A stretch of 64,000 nt of DNA. It comes from Altererythrobacter ishigakiensis (GTDB lineage Bacteria; Pseudomonadota; Alphaproteobacteria; Sphingomonadales; Sphingomonadaceae). Under the pieces are notes generated by a model, which was given only the letters and a program-made list of their open reading frames with translations, searched no databases and was not told the DNA's origin. The stretch spans positions 2,008,001 through 2,072,000 of the forward strand of contig NZ_CP015963.1 of assembly GCF_001663155.1 (NCBI RefSeq), in the 5' to 3' direction. Below are positions 17,398 to 25,761 of this stretch, piece by piece. The first letter of the stretch is position 1; each line of letters opens with the position of its first letter. A program made the translations under genes and the position numbers.

Positions 17398-18222
17398 ATG
17401 CGTGTCTCCTTCACCAAAATGCATGGGCTGGGAAACGACTTCGTCATACTTGACGGGCGTAACGAAGGTGTGCCCGAGCTGACCAAAAGTATGGCCGCTG
17501 CCATTGCGGATCGGCGCAAGGGTATAGGTTGCGACCAGTTGATCTTGCTCGAAACTTGCAAGACTGCAGATGCTGATTTTCGCATGCGTATCTTTAATTC
17601 GGATGGCGGCGAAGTCGAAGCGTGCGGCAACGCTGCGCGAGCGGTCGCACTGCTCCATGGTTCACCAGCCAACGTGATGACCGATGGCGGTGTGATTTCA
17701 CTGCAGCCAACAGCCTCAGGCGCCATGGTCGACATGGGCACGCCGCGCTTTGATTGGGATAAGATTCCTCTAGCCTACGCAATGGACACACTCTCCATGC
17801 CGGTCGGTTGGGATGAGCTTGAAACGCCGGTCGCCGTCAACGTGGGCAATCCCCACGTAATTTTCTTTGTCGACGATTGTGATGCGGTTGAGTTGAGTCG
17901 GCTTGGACCTGAGATCGAGCACGATCCCTTATTCCCGGCACGGGTCAATGTGAATGCCGCGACGGTTGTAGACCGTGAACATATCAAATTGCGCGTTTGG
18001 GAACGCGGCGCCGGTTTGACTCGCGCTTGCGGCACAGGTGCATGCGCGACGGCGGTCGCTGCCATGCGTCGTGGTCTGGTTAGCCGCAAAGTGAACGTGC
18101 AATTGCCCGGCGGCCCGCTCAAGATTGAATGGACCGACGGTGACCGCATCTTGATGAGCGGCCCCGCAACCGAGAGCTTTCGCGGTAGCTTCGAATGGTC
18201 TGACTTCGCGGATCAGGACTGA
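17398..18222 (+). CDS. dapF: Diaminopimelate epimerase
   Basis: Converts LL- to meso-diaminopimelate for lysine and peptidoglycan. The 274-residue protein shows both catalytic cysteines in their motifs, EACGNAARAVA and RACGTGACATA, and the N-terminal FTKMHGLGNDFV signature. Its stop overlaps the start of mtaB by one base (TGATG), so the dapF-mtaB-ftsY-ispZ run is likely one operon with coupled translation. Confidence 0.97.
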   Translation: MRVSFTKMHGLGNDFVILDGRNEGVPELTKSMAAAIADRRKGIGCDQLILLETCKTADADFRMRIFNSDGGEVEACGNAARAVALLHGSPANVMTDGGVISLQPTASGAMVDMGTPRFDWDKIPLAYAMDTLSMPVGWDELETPVAVNVGNPHVIFFVDDCDAVELSRLGPEIEHDPLFPARVNVNAATVVDREHIKLRVWERGAGLTRACGTGACATAVAAMRRGLVSRKVNVQLPGGPLKIEWTDGDRILMSGPATESFRGSFEWSDFADQD

Positions 18223-19397
18223 TGAGCGGACCTGAACTGATCTCGTTGGGCTGCAGGCTCAATATCGCTGAGAGCGAGCGCATGCGCGGCATGCTGGCAG
18301 GAGAAGACAACCTTGTCGTGATCAACAGTTGCGCTGTGACTTCGGAAGCGGTTCGCCAGACGCGGCAAGCCATCCGCAAGGCGCGAAAATCACGACCTGA
18401 CGCCCGCCTCCTTGTGACAGGCTGCGCGGCAGACATTGAGCGCGAGCAACTGGCGGACATGCCGGAGGTGGACGGGCTGATCGCCAATGAAGCCAAACTT
18501 GATCCGCGCGCCTGGAATGTTCCGGTCGAGGGCCCTCCTCTGCCGCCTACGCGTACACGCGCGTTTATCGCGGTACAGAACGGCTGCGACCATGCATGCA
18601 CGTTCTGCGTCATCCCTCAGGGACGGGGCACAAGCCGTTCCATGACAATCAATGCGGTCAAAGGCGAGGTTGAACACCATCTGTTGCTTGGAGCGAAGGA
18701 AGTCGTACTTACCGGTGTTGATGTAACCAGTTGGGGCCATGATCTTCCCGGCAAGCCGCCGCTCGGACGAATGGTTGCGTCGATATTGGACGCCTTTCCC
18801 GAGCTACAACGCTTGCGTATGTCTTCACTCGACGGGATTGAGATAGACGAACAACTGTTCGAGTTGTTTGCGTCGGATGCGCGCTTAATGCCGCATCTGC
18901 ATTTGTCATTGCAGCATGGCCACGACCTGATCCTCAAACGGATGAAAAGGCGCCATCTGCGCAATGACGCGGTGGATCTTGTGACCAAGCTCAAAGCGCG
19001 CCGCCCCGAAATTGCCATCGGCGCTGATTTGATCGCTGGCTTCCCGACAGAGGCAGAAGAACACCACCAGGCGAACCTCTCGATCATTCGCGAGTGCGCC
19101 ATCGTTCACGGCCATGTCTTCCCCTATTCACCCCGCCCCGGCACGCCTGCTGCTCGTATGCCGCAACTCGATCGCGCGGCTATCAAGGCTCGCGCCGCTG
19201 AATTGCGCGCGGAGGTGAACGAAGTCCGCAAGAAATGGCTGAAATCGCTCGTGGGCAAAGAGCTTTCCGTCCTCGCTGAACGTGACGGCACCGGCTATGC
19301 CCCCAACTTCGCGAGGGTTTCAGTGCCAAGCGGCATTGCAGCGGGGGAAATCACCACCATCTCGCCTACTGAAGTAGTTGAAGGAATGCTCGTATGA
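18222..19397 (+). CDS. mtaB: tRNA t6A37 methylthiotransferase MtaB
   Basis: A radical-SAM methylthiotransferase that turns t6A37 into ms2t6A37 in tRNAs reading ANN codons. The 391-residue protein has the N-terminal UPF0004 domain with cluster cysteines (LGCRLNIAESE, VINSCAVT, VTGCAAD), the radical-SAM triad CDHACTFC, and a short C-terminal TRAM-like region. The GCRLN-type start and length favour MtaB over MiaB or RimO. It sits in the dapF-mtaB-ftsY arrangement common in alphaproteobacteria. Confidence 0.93.
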   Translation: MSGPELISLGCRLNIAESERMRGMLAGEDNLVVINSCAVTSEAVRQTRQAIRKARKSRPDARLLVTGCAADIEREQLADMPEVDGLIANEAKLDPRAWNVPVEGPPLPPTRTRAFIAVQNGCDHACTFCVIPQGRGTSRSMTINAVKGEVEHHLLLGAKEVVLTGVDVTSWGHDLPGKPPLGRMVASILDAFPELQRLRMSSLDGIEIDEQLFELFASDARLMPHLHLSLQHGHDLILKRMKRRHLRNDAVDLVTKLKARRPEIAIGADLIAGFPTEAEEHHQANLSIIRECAIVHGHVFPYSPRPGTPAARMPQLDRAAIKARAAELRAEVNEVRKKWLKSLVGKELSVLAERDGTGYAPNFARVSVPSGIAAGEITTISPTEVVEGMLV

Positions 19398-20332
19398 GCG
19401 AGGCGGGAGCCCCGAAGAAATCATGGACTGAGCGGCTGTTCGGAGGCTTTCGCAAGACCTCTGACCGGTTGAGCGAAAACCTAACAACGGTGGTCAGCAC
19501 CGCCAAGCTGGACGATGCCACGCTCGACGATGTCGAAGATGCGCTGATCATGTCCGACCTAGGCCCATCTGCCGCTGCTCGGATTCGTCAGCGGCTTAAG
19601 GACAAGCGGTTTGGTCTCGAAATCAGCGAGCGCGAGCTTAAGGAAGCAGTGGCCGAGGAGATTGCAGAGATTCTGCGCCCGGTCGCCAAGCCGTTGGAGA
19701 TAACTGCGTTCCCCCGCCCACAGGTACTGCTGGTCATCGGCGTAAACGGCAGCGGAAAGACCACCACGATCGCCAAGCTTGCGCATCTGTTCCAAGAAGA
19801 TGACTACGGCGTAATGCTAGCCGCGGGCGACACTTTTCGCGCGGCAGCCATCGGTCAGCTAGCGACATGGGCAGAGCGGATTGGTGCCCCGATTATTCGC
19901 GGGCCAGAAGGCGGCGACCCCGCCAGCATCGTGTTCGATGCTGTCAAAGCGGCCACGGACAAAGGCATTGATGCGTTGATCGTCGACACTGCCGGACGGC
20001 TTCAGAACAAGCGTGAACTGATGGATGAACTCGCGAAGATCCGCAAAGTCCTCGGCCGCCTAAATCCCGAGGCACCGCACGATGTTGTGCTCGTATTGGA
20101 TGCGACCAACGGCCAGAACGCGCTTTCACAAATTGACGTCTTCAAGGAGGTAGCGGGCGTCACCGGCCTGATCATGACCAAGCTTGACGGAACCGCGCGC
20201 GGCGGCGTTCTAGTGGCTGCCGCCGAACAATATGGCCTTCCAATCCACGCGATTGGTGTAGGCGAGAAAATTGACGACTTGCGGCCGTTTGATCCCGAAC
20301 TAGTCGCTAAAGTTATCGCAGGGGTTGCCTGA
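19394..20332 (+). CDS. ftsY: Signal recognition particle receptor FtsY
   Basis: The membrane-side GTPase that docks SRP-ribosome complexes at the translocon. The 312-residue protein has the four-helix N domain (residues 20-100) and the G domain with VNGSGKTTTIAKLA (P-loop), DTFRAAA, DTAGR and TKLDGTA. The acidic A domain of E. coli FtsY is missing, as usual in this group. It overlaps mtaB by ATGA. Its RNA partner, the SRP RNA, is encoded at 58541-58637. Confidence 0.97.
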   Translation: MSEAGAPKKSWTERLFGGFRKTSDRLSENLTTVVSTAKLDDATLDDVEDALIMSDLGPSAAARIRQRLKDKRFGLEISERELKEAVAEEIAEILRPVAKPLEITAFPRPQVLLVIGVNGSGKTTTIAKLAHLFQEDDYGVMLAAGDTFRAAAIGQLATWAERIGAPIIRGPEGGDPASIVFDAVKAATDKGIDALIVDTAGRLQNKRELMDELAKIRKVLGRLNPEAPHDVVLVLDATNGQNALSQIDVFKEVAGVTGLIMTKLDGTARGGVLVAAAEQYGLPIHAIGVGEKIDDLRPFDPELVAKVIAGVA

Positions 20333-20985
20333 TGTCTGAGAGTGAACCCAAGCCTGATAAAAAGCCGTCAGGTTGGCTCAATGTTGCAGTCGACTATGGC
20401 CCACTGCTGATATTTCTCGGCGTGTACCGCTGGAACGCTCCCGCCGAAGCGGATGCGGCCGGTGAAATCCTGGCGATTATCTACGGGACGATTGCATTCA
20501 TGGCCGCTGCGGTAGCTGCTTTGCTGTTCTCCAAGTTCAAGCTTGGCAAAGTATCTCCCATGCTCTGGTTCTCAACCGCGCTTATCGTGGGTTTTGGTGC
20601 TCTGACGATCTTCTTCGGCGATCCGGTTTTCGTGCAGCTGAAGCCGACAATCATATACAGCGTATTGGGATTGGCTTTGCTGATCGGTGTGTGGCGTGGC
20701 CGCGCCTTGCTTCAGATTCTGCTCGAAGCTGCGTTTGAAGGGCTGACGCAGGAAGGTTGGTTAAAGCTCTCACGTAACTGGGGTATTTTCTTCCTTGCAC
20801 TGGCGGCTCTGAACGAAGCCCTCCGCGCCTACCTCAGCTTTGAGAGCTGGCTATGGGCCAAGTTGTGGGTCTTCTTGCCGCTCAGCTTTCTGTTTACCTT
20901 CAGCCAGATACCGATGCTCTTGAAGCACGGCCTATCACTGGAAGACGCAGAAGACGAAGCGGAAACTCCTCCACCAGCCACCTAA
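20332..20985 (+). CDS. ispZ: Inner membrane septation protein A family (IspZ/YciB)
   Basis: A 217-residue polytopic membrane protein starting one base inside the ftsY stop. It matches the YciB/IspZ family: WLNVAVDYGPLLIFLGVY at the start, FGDPVFVQLKPTIIYSVLG in the middle, RNWGIFFLALAALNE near the end. The family was first linked to cell division and envelope integrity, but its biochemical role is unclear. The N-terminus is longer than in E. coli, and the acidic tail (EDAEDEAE) is an add-on. Confidence 0.93.
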   Translation: MSESEPKPDKKPSGWLNVAVDYGPLLIFLGVYRWNAPAEADAAGEILAIIYGTIAFMAAAVAALLFSKFKLGKVSPMLWFSTALIVGFGALTIFFGDPVFVQLKPTIIYSVLGLALLIGVWRGRALLQILLEAAFEGLTQEGWLKLSRNWGIFFLALAALNEALRAYLSFESWLWAKLWVFLPLSFLFTFSQIPMLLKHGLSLEDAEDEAETPPPAT

Positions 20986-21081
20986 CACGGGGACTTGCCA
21001 TTTTGGCCCAATCTGCGCAGTGTTCGCGCGGTCGCGGGGGTATTTTAGCGTTTCCCCCGCAAGCTCATAAGGGGGAGCAAA

Positions 21082-21654
21082 ATGGCAAAACTCTTTGGAA
21101 ATCTTCACCTGGTGCTGGCGATTGGTCTGGTTGCAGCACTCGCATTGATGTTCGGATTTGCGGACTCGGTCGCGATTGACGGCAACTCAATCGGTCGCTG
21201 GCTGCACCTTTTCTTCGGTGTGTTGTGGATCGGACTGCTGTACTATTTCAATTTCATTCAGGTACCCGGCATGCCCAAGATCGCCGACGAGCATAAGCCG
21301 GCGGTCACTAAGACAATCGCACCAAGTGCGCTGTTTTTCTTCCGTTGGGCGGCTCTACTGACGGTAGTCACCGGCCTGTGGATCGCGATGATAAATGGCT
21401 ACATGGTCAATGCGTTAACCTTTGCTGGCAACCCATATGAAAACCTGATCGGCGGAGGCATGTGGATGGCGCTGGTGATGGCGTTCAACGTGTGGTTCAT
21501 CATCTGGCCAGCGCAGAAGAAAGTGCTCGGCATTGTCGAGGCGACTGCTGACGAGAAAGCCGCTGCTGCACCGCGTGCCCTAATCGCGAGCCGCCTCAAC
21601 ACGCTGCTGTCATTCCCGATGATGTATGCAATGGTTAGCGCGAACCTGGGCTAA
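21082..21654 (+). CDS. Urate hydroxylase PuuD-like membrane domain protein
   Basis: A 190-residue protein with about five membrane helices. RWLHLFFGVLWIGLLYYFNFIQ and the following loop resemble the membrane domain of PuuD, a membrane urate hydroxylase that has a cytochrome c domain at the C-terminus. That heme domain (CxxCH) is absent here, so catalysis as in PuuD cannot be assumed. A GGGGGAG-type ribosome site precedes the ATG, and a terminator follows at 21682-21715. No other purine degradation gene is nearby. Confidence 0.75.
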   Translation: MAKLFGNLHLVLAIGLVAALALMFGFADSVAIDGNSIGRWLHLFFGVLWIGLLYYFNFIQVPGMPKIADEHKPAVTKTIAPSALFFFRWAALLTVVTGLWIAMINGYMVNALTFAGNPYENLIGGGMWMALVMAFNVWFIIWPAQKKVLGIVEATADEKAAAAPRALIASRLNTLLSFPMMYAMVSANLG

Positions 21655-21681
21655 CGTTCACCGCAAACTAACTAGAAGCCA

Positions 21682-21715
21682 AAGAGGGCGCTGCGGAAAA
21701 CCGCGGCGCCCTCTT
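21682..21715 (+). terminator. Rho-independent terminator after the PuuD-like gene
   Basis: AAGAGGGCGC-T-GCGG pairs with CCGC-G-GCGCCCTCTT around an AAAA loop; CTATTT follows. The stem is long and stable, the T tract modest. It separates the dapF-to-PuuD-like run from the small gene at 21770. Confidence 0.8.
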
Positions 21716-21769
21716 CTATTTCCGATATTGGAGTGGAAGACGGAGGTTGGTTTCGACTAGGGTCGCAGA

Positions 21770-22012
21770 ATGACACTCGACGAGTTGAAAGAGGCCTTAC
21801 GGGCAATCTTAGCGATTGAAGAGCAAGGTGAGATTGACTGGTGTTCTGTCGAGGCAATGTGCCACCATGTCATTGAAGAATTGGCCCCCAAATCTGAACC
21901 GGAATATCCGCACGATATGGTCTACCGCTTTCTTGATGACCCTGATGTGCGGCAAAAGGACACCAGGTATGCTGATCGACAACGGAAAAGACTTCGGGCT
22001 TGGCTCTCCTAG
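21770..22012 (+). CDS. Small acidic protein, unknown
   Basis: An 80-residue mostly helical protein with an acidic N-terminal half (LDELKEALRAILAIEEQGEID) and a basic C-terminus (RQRKRLRAWLS). An AGGG lies 8 bases before the ATG. It has its own transcription unit after a terminator and converges on kup, whose stop is 25 bp away. No motif recognised; the codon usage looks normal for the region. Confidence 0.6.
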   Translation: MTLDELKEALRAILAIEEQGEIDWCSVEAMCHHVIEELAPKSEPEYPHDMVYRFLDDPDVRQKDTRYADRQRKRLRAWLS

Positions 22013-22037
22013 TCCGTTCATGTGTCGCAAATGAACG

Positions 22038-23963
22038 CTAAATCTCGACCTGACTACCTAGCTCCACCACGCGATTGGTGGGCAGTTTGAAGAAGTCCAT
22101 CGCCGTCGCCGAATTCCTGAGCATCCATGCGAAAATCTTCTCGCGCCAAATCGGCATGCCCGGCTTGTCGGACGGCAGCAGCGTCTGTCGGCTCAAGAAG
22201 AAGCTCGTCTGCATCATGTCAAACTCGCCGCCGCATTGCTGCATTTGCTTCAAGCCTTCAGGAACATCGGTTTTCTGCATGAATCCGTAGTGCAGAACCG
22301 CGCGATAGAATCCGTCTCCCAGATCGTGATACTCGCAGCGCTCGCTCGCATCGACATAAGGCACTTCGTCGATATTGACCGTCAGGATCACCACACGTTC
22401 ATGCAGCACCTTGTTATGCTTGATATTGTGCAGCAGCGCTGAGGGGACACCCGCCGTGCTCGATGCCATGAAGATAGCAGTACCGGGCACGCGAACGGCC
22501 GAATTCTTGGCGGACTTTGCAAAGATTTCCATCGGCAGCGCGCCCTCGGCCATTTGCGCACGCATCAGCTTGCGTCCGCGCGCCCAGGTGGTGAGCAAGG
22601 TGAAGGCAATGAAACCGACCATCAGCGGGAACCAGCCACCTTGTGGAACCTTGGTCAGGTTCGCTGCAAAATACGCTCCGTCCACGATCAGGAACAGCGC
22701 GACAACCGGCGCGGCATACCACCACTTCCACTTCCACACGCCAACGAGCAGAACCGCCATCAGCAGCGTATCGATCGTGACCGCGCCAGTGACTGCAATG
22801 CCGTATGCCGATGCGAGGTTGGACGAACTCTGGAAGGTCAGGACCAGGATGATAACTGCCACCATCAACGCCCAGTTGATCACGGGAATGTAAATCTGGC
22901 CGCCTTCTGTCTCACTGGTGTGACGGACATTCAGACGCGGCATGAAGCCCATCTGGATCGCCTGATGCGTGATCGAGAATGCGCCGGAGATTACAGCCTG
23001 GCTGGCAATGAAAGTTGCAACCGTAGCCAGGAAAACCAGCGGCAAACGCCATTCGTCGCTTGCCAAAAGAAAGAACGGGTTCTGGACCACTACGGCGGCT
23101 TGCTCTGGTGGCAGTCCGGCAATCATAGCGCCTTGCCCGAAATAGTTGAGCAGCAGGCATGGCATAACGAACCCGAACCAGCTCAGGCGCATCGGTCCGC
23201 GCCCAAAATGCCCCATGTCCGAATATAGTGCCTCAGAACCTGTCACCGCCAGCACAACGGCACCAAGCGCCAAAAAAGCGACAACGCCGTCTGTCACGAA
23301 GAACATCACAGCGTAATAAGGATTGAGCGCCCACAAGATGTCGGGATTCTGGATGATCTGCCAACCGCCCATCCCCGCGATCACGGTGAAATAGACGATC
23401 ATGACCGGAGCAAATAGCGCGCCCACCTTGGCCGTCCCGCGCGCCTGAAGCATGAACAGAAATACCAGCAAGCCCAGTGCGATGGGAATTACGTAGGGCT
23501 GCAAGCCTGCGTCAACCACAGTCAGCCCTTCGACCGCAGACAAGACCGAAATCGCCGGCGTTATCATGCTGTCGCCGTAGAACAGCGACGTCGCAAACAC
23601 GCCAAGTAGCACGACCAGCCAGCCATAGCTTGATTTACCAATATGGCGTGAGAGCAACGCGACAAGAGCGAGTGAACCACCCTGCCCTTTGTTATCCGCT
23701 CGCATCAGAATTGTGACGTACTGGATCGCCACAACCAGCAGCATGGACCAGAATATCAGGCTCACAACGCCCAGCACGTGCATACGGTCGATCGCAATGT
23801 TGGCTGTGCCGGCAAATGTTTCGCGGAAAGCATACAGCGGACTGGTGCCGATATCGCCGAAAACGATACCGATTGCGCCCACTGCCAGAGCGGTCTTCGA
23901 CGCAGCATGCCCTTGTTTGGGCGTACCGTGCGGCGAATGTACCTGTGTTGAAGAATCGCTCAT
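22038..23963 (-). CDS. kup: Low-affinity potassium uptake protein Kup
   Basis: A 641-residue KUP/HAK/KT family K+ symporter. The first helix region reads [18 protein letters not shown], the family hallmark, and about 12 membrane segments are followed by a cytoplasmic C-terminal domain (from about residue 450) ending in [11 protein letters not shown]. The start is set at ATG 23963 ([10 protein letters not shown]); 14 further codons upstream look unrelated. It is a single gene with no regulatory partner seen. Confidence 0.97.
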   Translation of the reverse strand: MSDSSTQVHSPHGTPKQGHAASKTALAVGAIGIVFGDIGTSPLYAFRETFAGTANIAIDRMHVLGVVSLIFWSMLLVVAIQYVTILMRADNKGQGGSLALVALLSRHIGKSSYGWLVVLLGVFATSLFYGDSMITPAISVLSAVEGLTVVDAGLQPYVIPIALGLLVFLFMLQARGTAKVGALFAPVMIVYFTVIAGMGGWQIIQNPDILWALNPYYAVMFFVTDGVVAFLALGAVVLAVTGSEALYSDMGHFGRGPMRLSWFGFVMPCLLLNYFGQGAMIAGLPPEQAAVVVQNPFFLLASDEWRLPLVFLATVATFIASQAVISGAFSITHQAIQMGFMPRLNVRHTSETEGGQIYIPVINWALMVAVIILVLTFQSSSNLASAYGIAVTGAVTIDTLLMAVLLVGVWKWKWWYAAPVVALFLIVDGAYFAANLTKVPQGGWFPLMVGFIAFTLLTTWARGRKLMRAQMAEGALPMEIFAKSAKNSAVRVPGTAIFMASSTAGVPSALLHNIKHNKVLHERVVILTVNIDEVPYVDASERCEYHDLGDGFYRAVLHYGFMQKTDVPEGLKQMQQCGGEFDMMQTSFFLSRQTLLPSDKPGMPIWREKIFAWMLRNSATAMDFFKLPTNRVVELGSQVEI

Positions 23964-24101
23964 AAAAGGATTTCCCGAAATTCCCCGGTACTGCCCGTGC
24001 GCCATAGATAGCGCAGATTAGAAACTGGCCAACACATCAGGCTGACCGCAAAACGCGGGCGCGCTTAGCACTGCGCTATCCCCCCTGCAAGCCACAGTCG
24101 A

Positions 24102-24794
24102 TTATTCCGCATCAGCGGCCGCGCTTTGCTGTGCAGCATTCTGCGCTTCAATCATGCGTCTCATGCCTTCCATCTGCTGGATCAGCTGGTCCAATCCCGC
24201 CAAACGAAATTCCAGATCCTCGCGCCACGGCGCGTCCTCTGGGCTGCGCTGCAGCAACTCACCCCAAACACGGCGCGCGTCTTCCGGTCGACCAGAGCGC
24301 AAATAGGCCATGCCCAGAAAATACCCGGCCCCGGGGTGTTCAGGAAAGGCGTCTTGCGCGTTGCTGAAGGCGACAATCGCAGGCGGCGTCACTTGTCCCT
24401 CTGCATGCTCGACCAGCGCGATCGCCAGCGCGAGCCAGGTTTCCGCGTCACTGGGATTGTCCCTGATTGCATTACGCAAAAGTCCTGCCGCCTGATCAAA
24501 GCGACCTTGGCGGGCAAATCCGTCTGACAGGACCAAATGGCTAGCTGGTGGCGAGCCATCATCAAACAGGCTCCGACGGGCGTCGACCAACTGCTCTCCC
24601 GAACGTAGCGTCTCCAGCCCGGCGGCCTTGGGAGCGGATGGCTGACCCGGTGATCCAAACAGGCCATATCCGGCCAACCCAAAGATCAAGACCGCAGCGA
24701 AAAGCATCCACCCCTGCCTGGGCAGCCGCAGCAGGAATATCGCGGCAAGCATGGCAATTGCGGCCAGCGACGTGATCACGAGCCATTCCATCAC
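24102..24794 (-). CDS. Cytochrome c biogenesis TPR protein (CcmI-like)
   Basis: A 230-residue protein with two N-terminal membrane helices (residues 3-22 and 29-48) and a periplasmic TPR region (residues 85-190, with LVLSDGFARQGRFDQAAGLLRN and repeats). This is the layout of CcmI, which holds apocytochrome c during heme attachment. It is the last gene of the minus-strand ccm operon, and its ATG overlaps the ccmH stop by 4 bp, supporting the call. It is shorter than classical CcmI (about 400 residues). Confidence 0.85.
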   Translation of the reverse strand: MMEWLVITSLAAIAMLAAIFLLRLPRQGWMLFAAVLIFGLAGYGLFGSPGQPSAPKAAGLETLRSGEQLVDARRSLFDDGSPPASHLVLSDGFARQGRFDQAAGLLRNAIRDNPSDAETWLALAIALVEHAEGQVTPPAIVAFSNAQDAFPEHPGAGYFLGMAYLRSGRPEDARRVWGELLQRSPEDAPWREDLEFRLAGLDQLIQQMEGMRRMIEAQNAAQQSAAADAE

Positions 24795-25237
24795 GTATCT
24801 TCCTCGGCCAGAACTGCGTCAGCTTCTTCACCGGAACCCCGGCCTATTCTTCGCCACAGCATTCCACCCGCTACCAGCAGCAAGAGCAATGGTACCGCGA
24901 AGAGCGGCCATGTTGAACTGGTTACGCGTGGAGCGTAGCTTACGTAATCACCGTACCGCTCAATCAGCCATTGACGGATTGCCTCTGGATCCTCGCCCGC
25001 GGCAATGCGAGCACGTACCTGATGGCGCATATCCCCTGCCATCGGTGCATCGCTGTCGGCAATCGATTGGCTCTGGCATTTGAGGCAGCGTAGTGTCTCC
25101 ATCAACTCTACCGCCGCAGCTTCCTGGGCAGGGTCTTCCAATTGCGTGTAGGCATAGGGTGCAGGTGGCAACTCATCCTGCGCTGTAAGCGGCAGCGCGA
25201 AGCTGGCTAGTGCAATCAAGAACAGCGCCCGTTTCAT
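24791..25237 (-). CDS. ccmH: Cytochrome c maturation thioreductase CcmH
   Basis: A 148-residue protein with a signal peptide, the redox motif LRCLKCQ (Cys-x2-Cys) in the periplasmic three-helix domain, and one C-terminal membrane helix (TWPLFAVPLLLLLVAGG). It keeps apocytochrome c thiols reduced for heme ligation by CcmF. Overlaps with both neighbours by 4 bp indicate coupled translation. The C-terminal TPR part found fused in E. coli CcmH is the separate gene at 24102. Confidence 0.95.
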   Translation of the reverse strand: MKRALFLIALASFALPLTAQDELPPAPYAYTQLEDPAQEAAAVELMETLRCLKCQSQSIADSDAPMAGDMRHQVRARIAAGEDPEAIRQWLIERYGDYVSYAPRVTSSTWPLFAVPLLLLLVAGGMLWRRIGRGSGEEADAVLAEEDT

Positions 25238-25761
25238 GATGCACCCTTCAGAATTTCAAGCAATCTTGGCACATCGCGTGCGCGGACATCTCCGATGTGC
25301 TGGTGCACGATATTGCCTTCTCCATCTATCACAAAGGTCTCTGGCACACCGGATGAACCGATCTCCAGCTGAAGCGCCGAGATATCGTCTGCACCTATGC
25401 GTGAATAAGGGTTGCCATGCGTCGCGAGAAACTCATCGACATCCTCGCGCTTGTCGCGGATCGCAACGCCTATGATCTCCACACCCGCTTCCTTCAAACT
25501 CTCCAGATGCGGGGCTTCAGCAATGCAAGGCAGGCACCAGCTTGCCCATATGTTGAGCAGCTTTGGTGTGCCGTCCTTGAAATCCGCGATCGTAACGCCG
25601 GGGCGGGTCTCGCTTGCAGGTCCAAGTTCAAATTCCGGCAACGGCCTTCCTATCATCGTTGATGGAATGGCTTCATCCTTTGGTTGGAATAGCTGATAAC
25701 CTGCTACACCCACGAAGAAGGCAAATAGCATGAGCGGAATCCACATTTGCCAGCGCATCAT
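25234..25761 (-). CDS. ccmG: Thiol:disulfide oxidoreductase CcmG/DsbE
   Basis: A 175-residue membrane-anchored thioredoxin-fold protein with one N-terminal helix and the active site WASWCLPCIAEAP. The GVPETFVIDGEG cis-proline loop is present. It passes electrons to CcmH or apocytochrome c in the periplasm. Its ATG overlaps the ccmF stop and its stop overlaps ccmH, each by 4 bp. Confidence 0.96.
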   Translation of the reverse strand: MMRWQMWIPLMLFAFFVGVAGYQLFQPKDEAIPSTMIGRPLPEFELGPASETRPGVTIADFKDGTPKLLNIWASWCLPCIAEAPHLESLKEAGVEIIGVAIRDKREDVDEFLATHGNPYSRIGADDISALQLEIGSSGVPETFVIDGEGNIVHQHIGDVRARDVPRLLEILKGAS

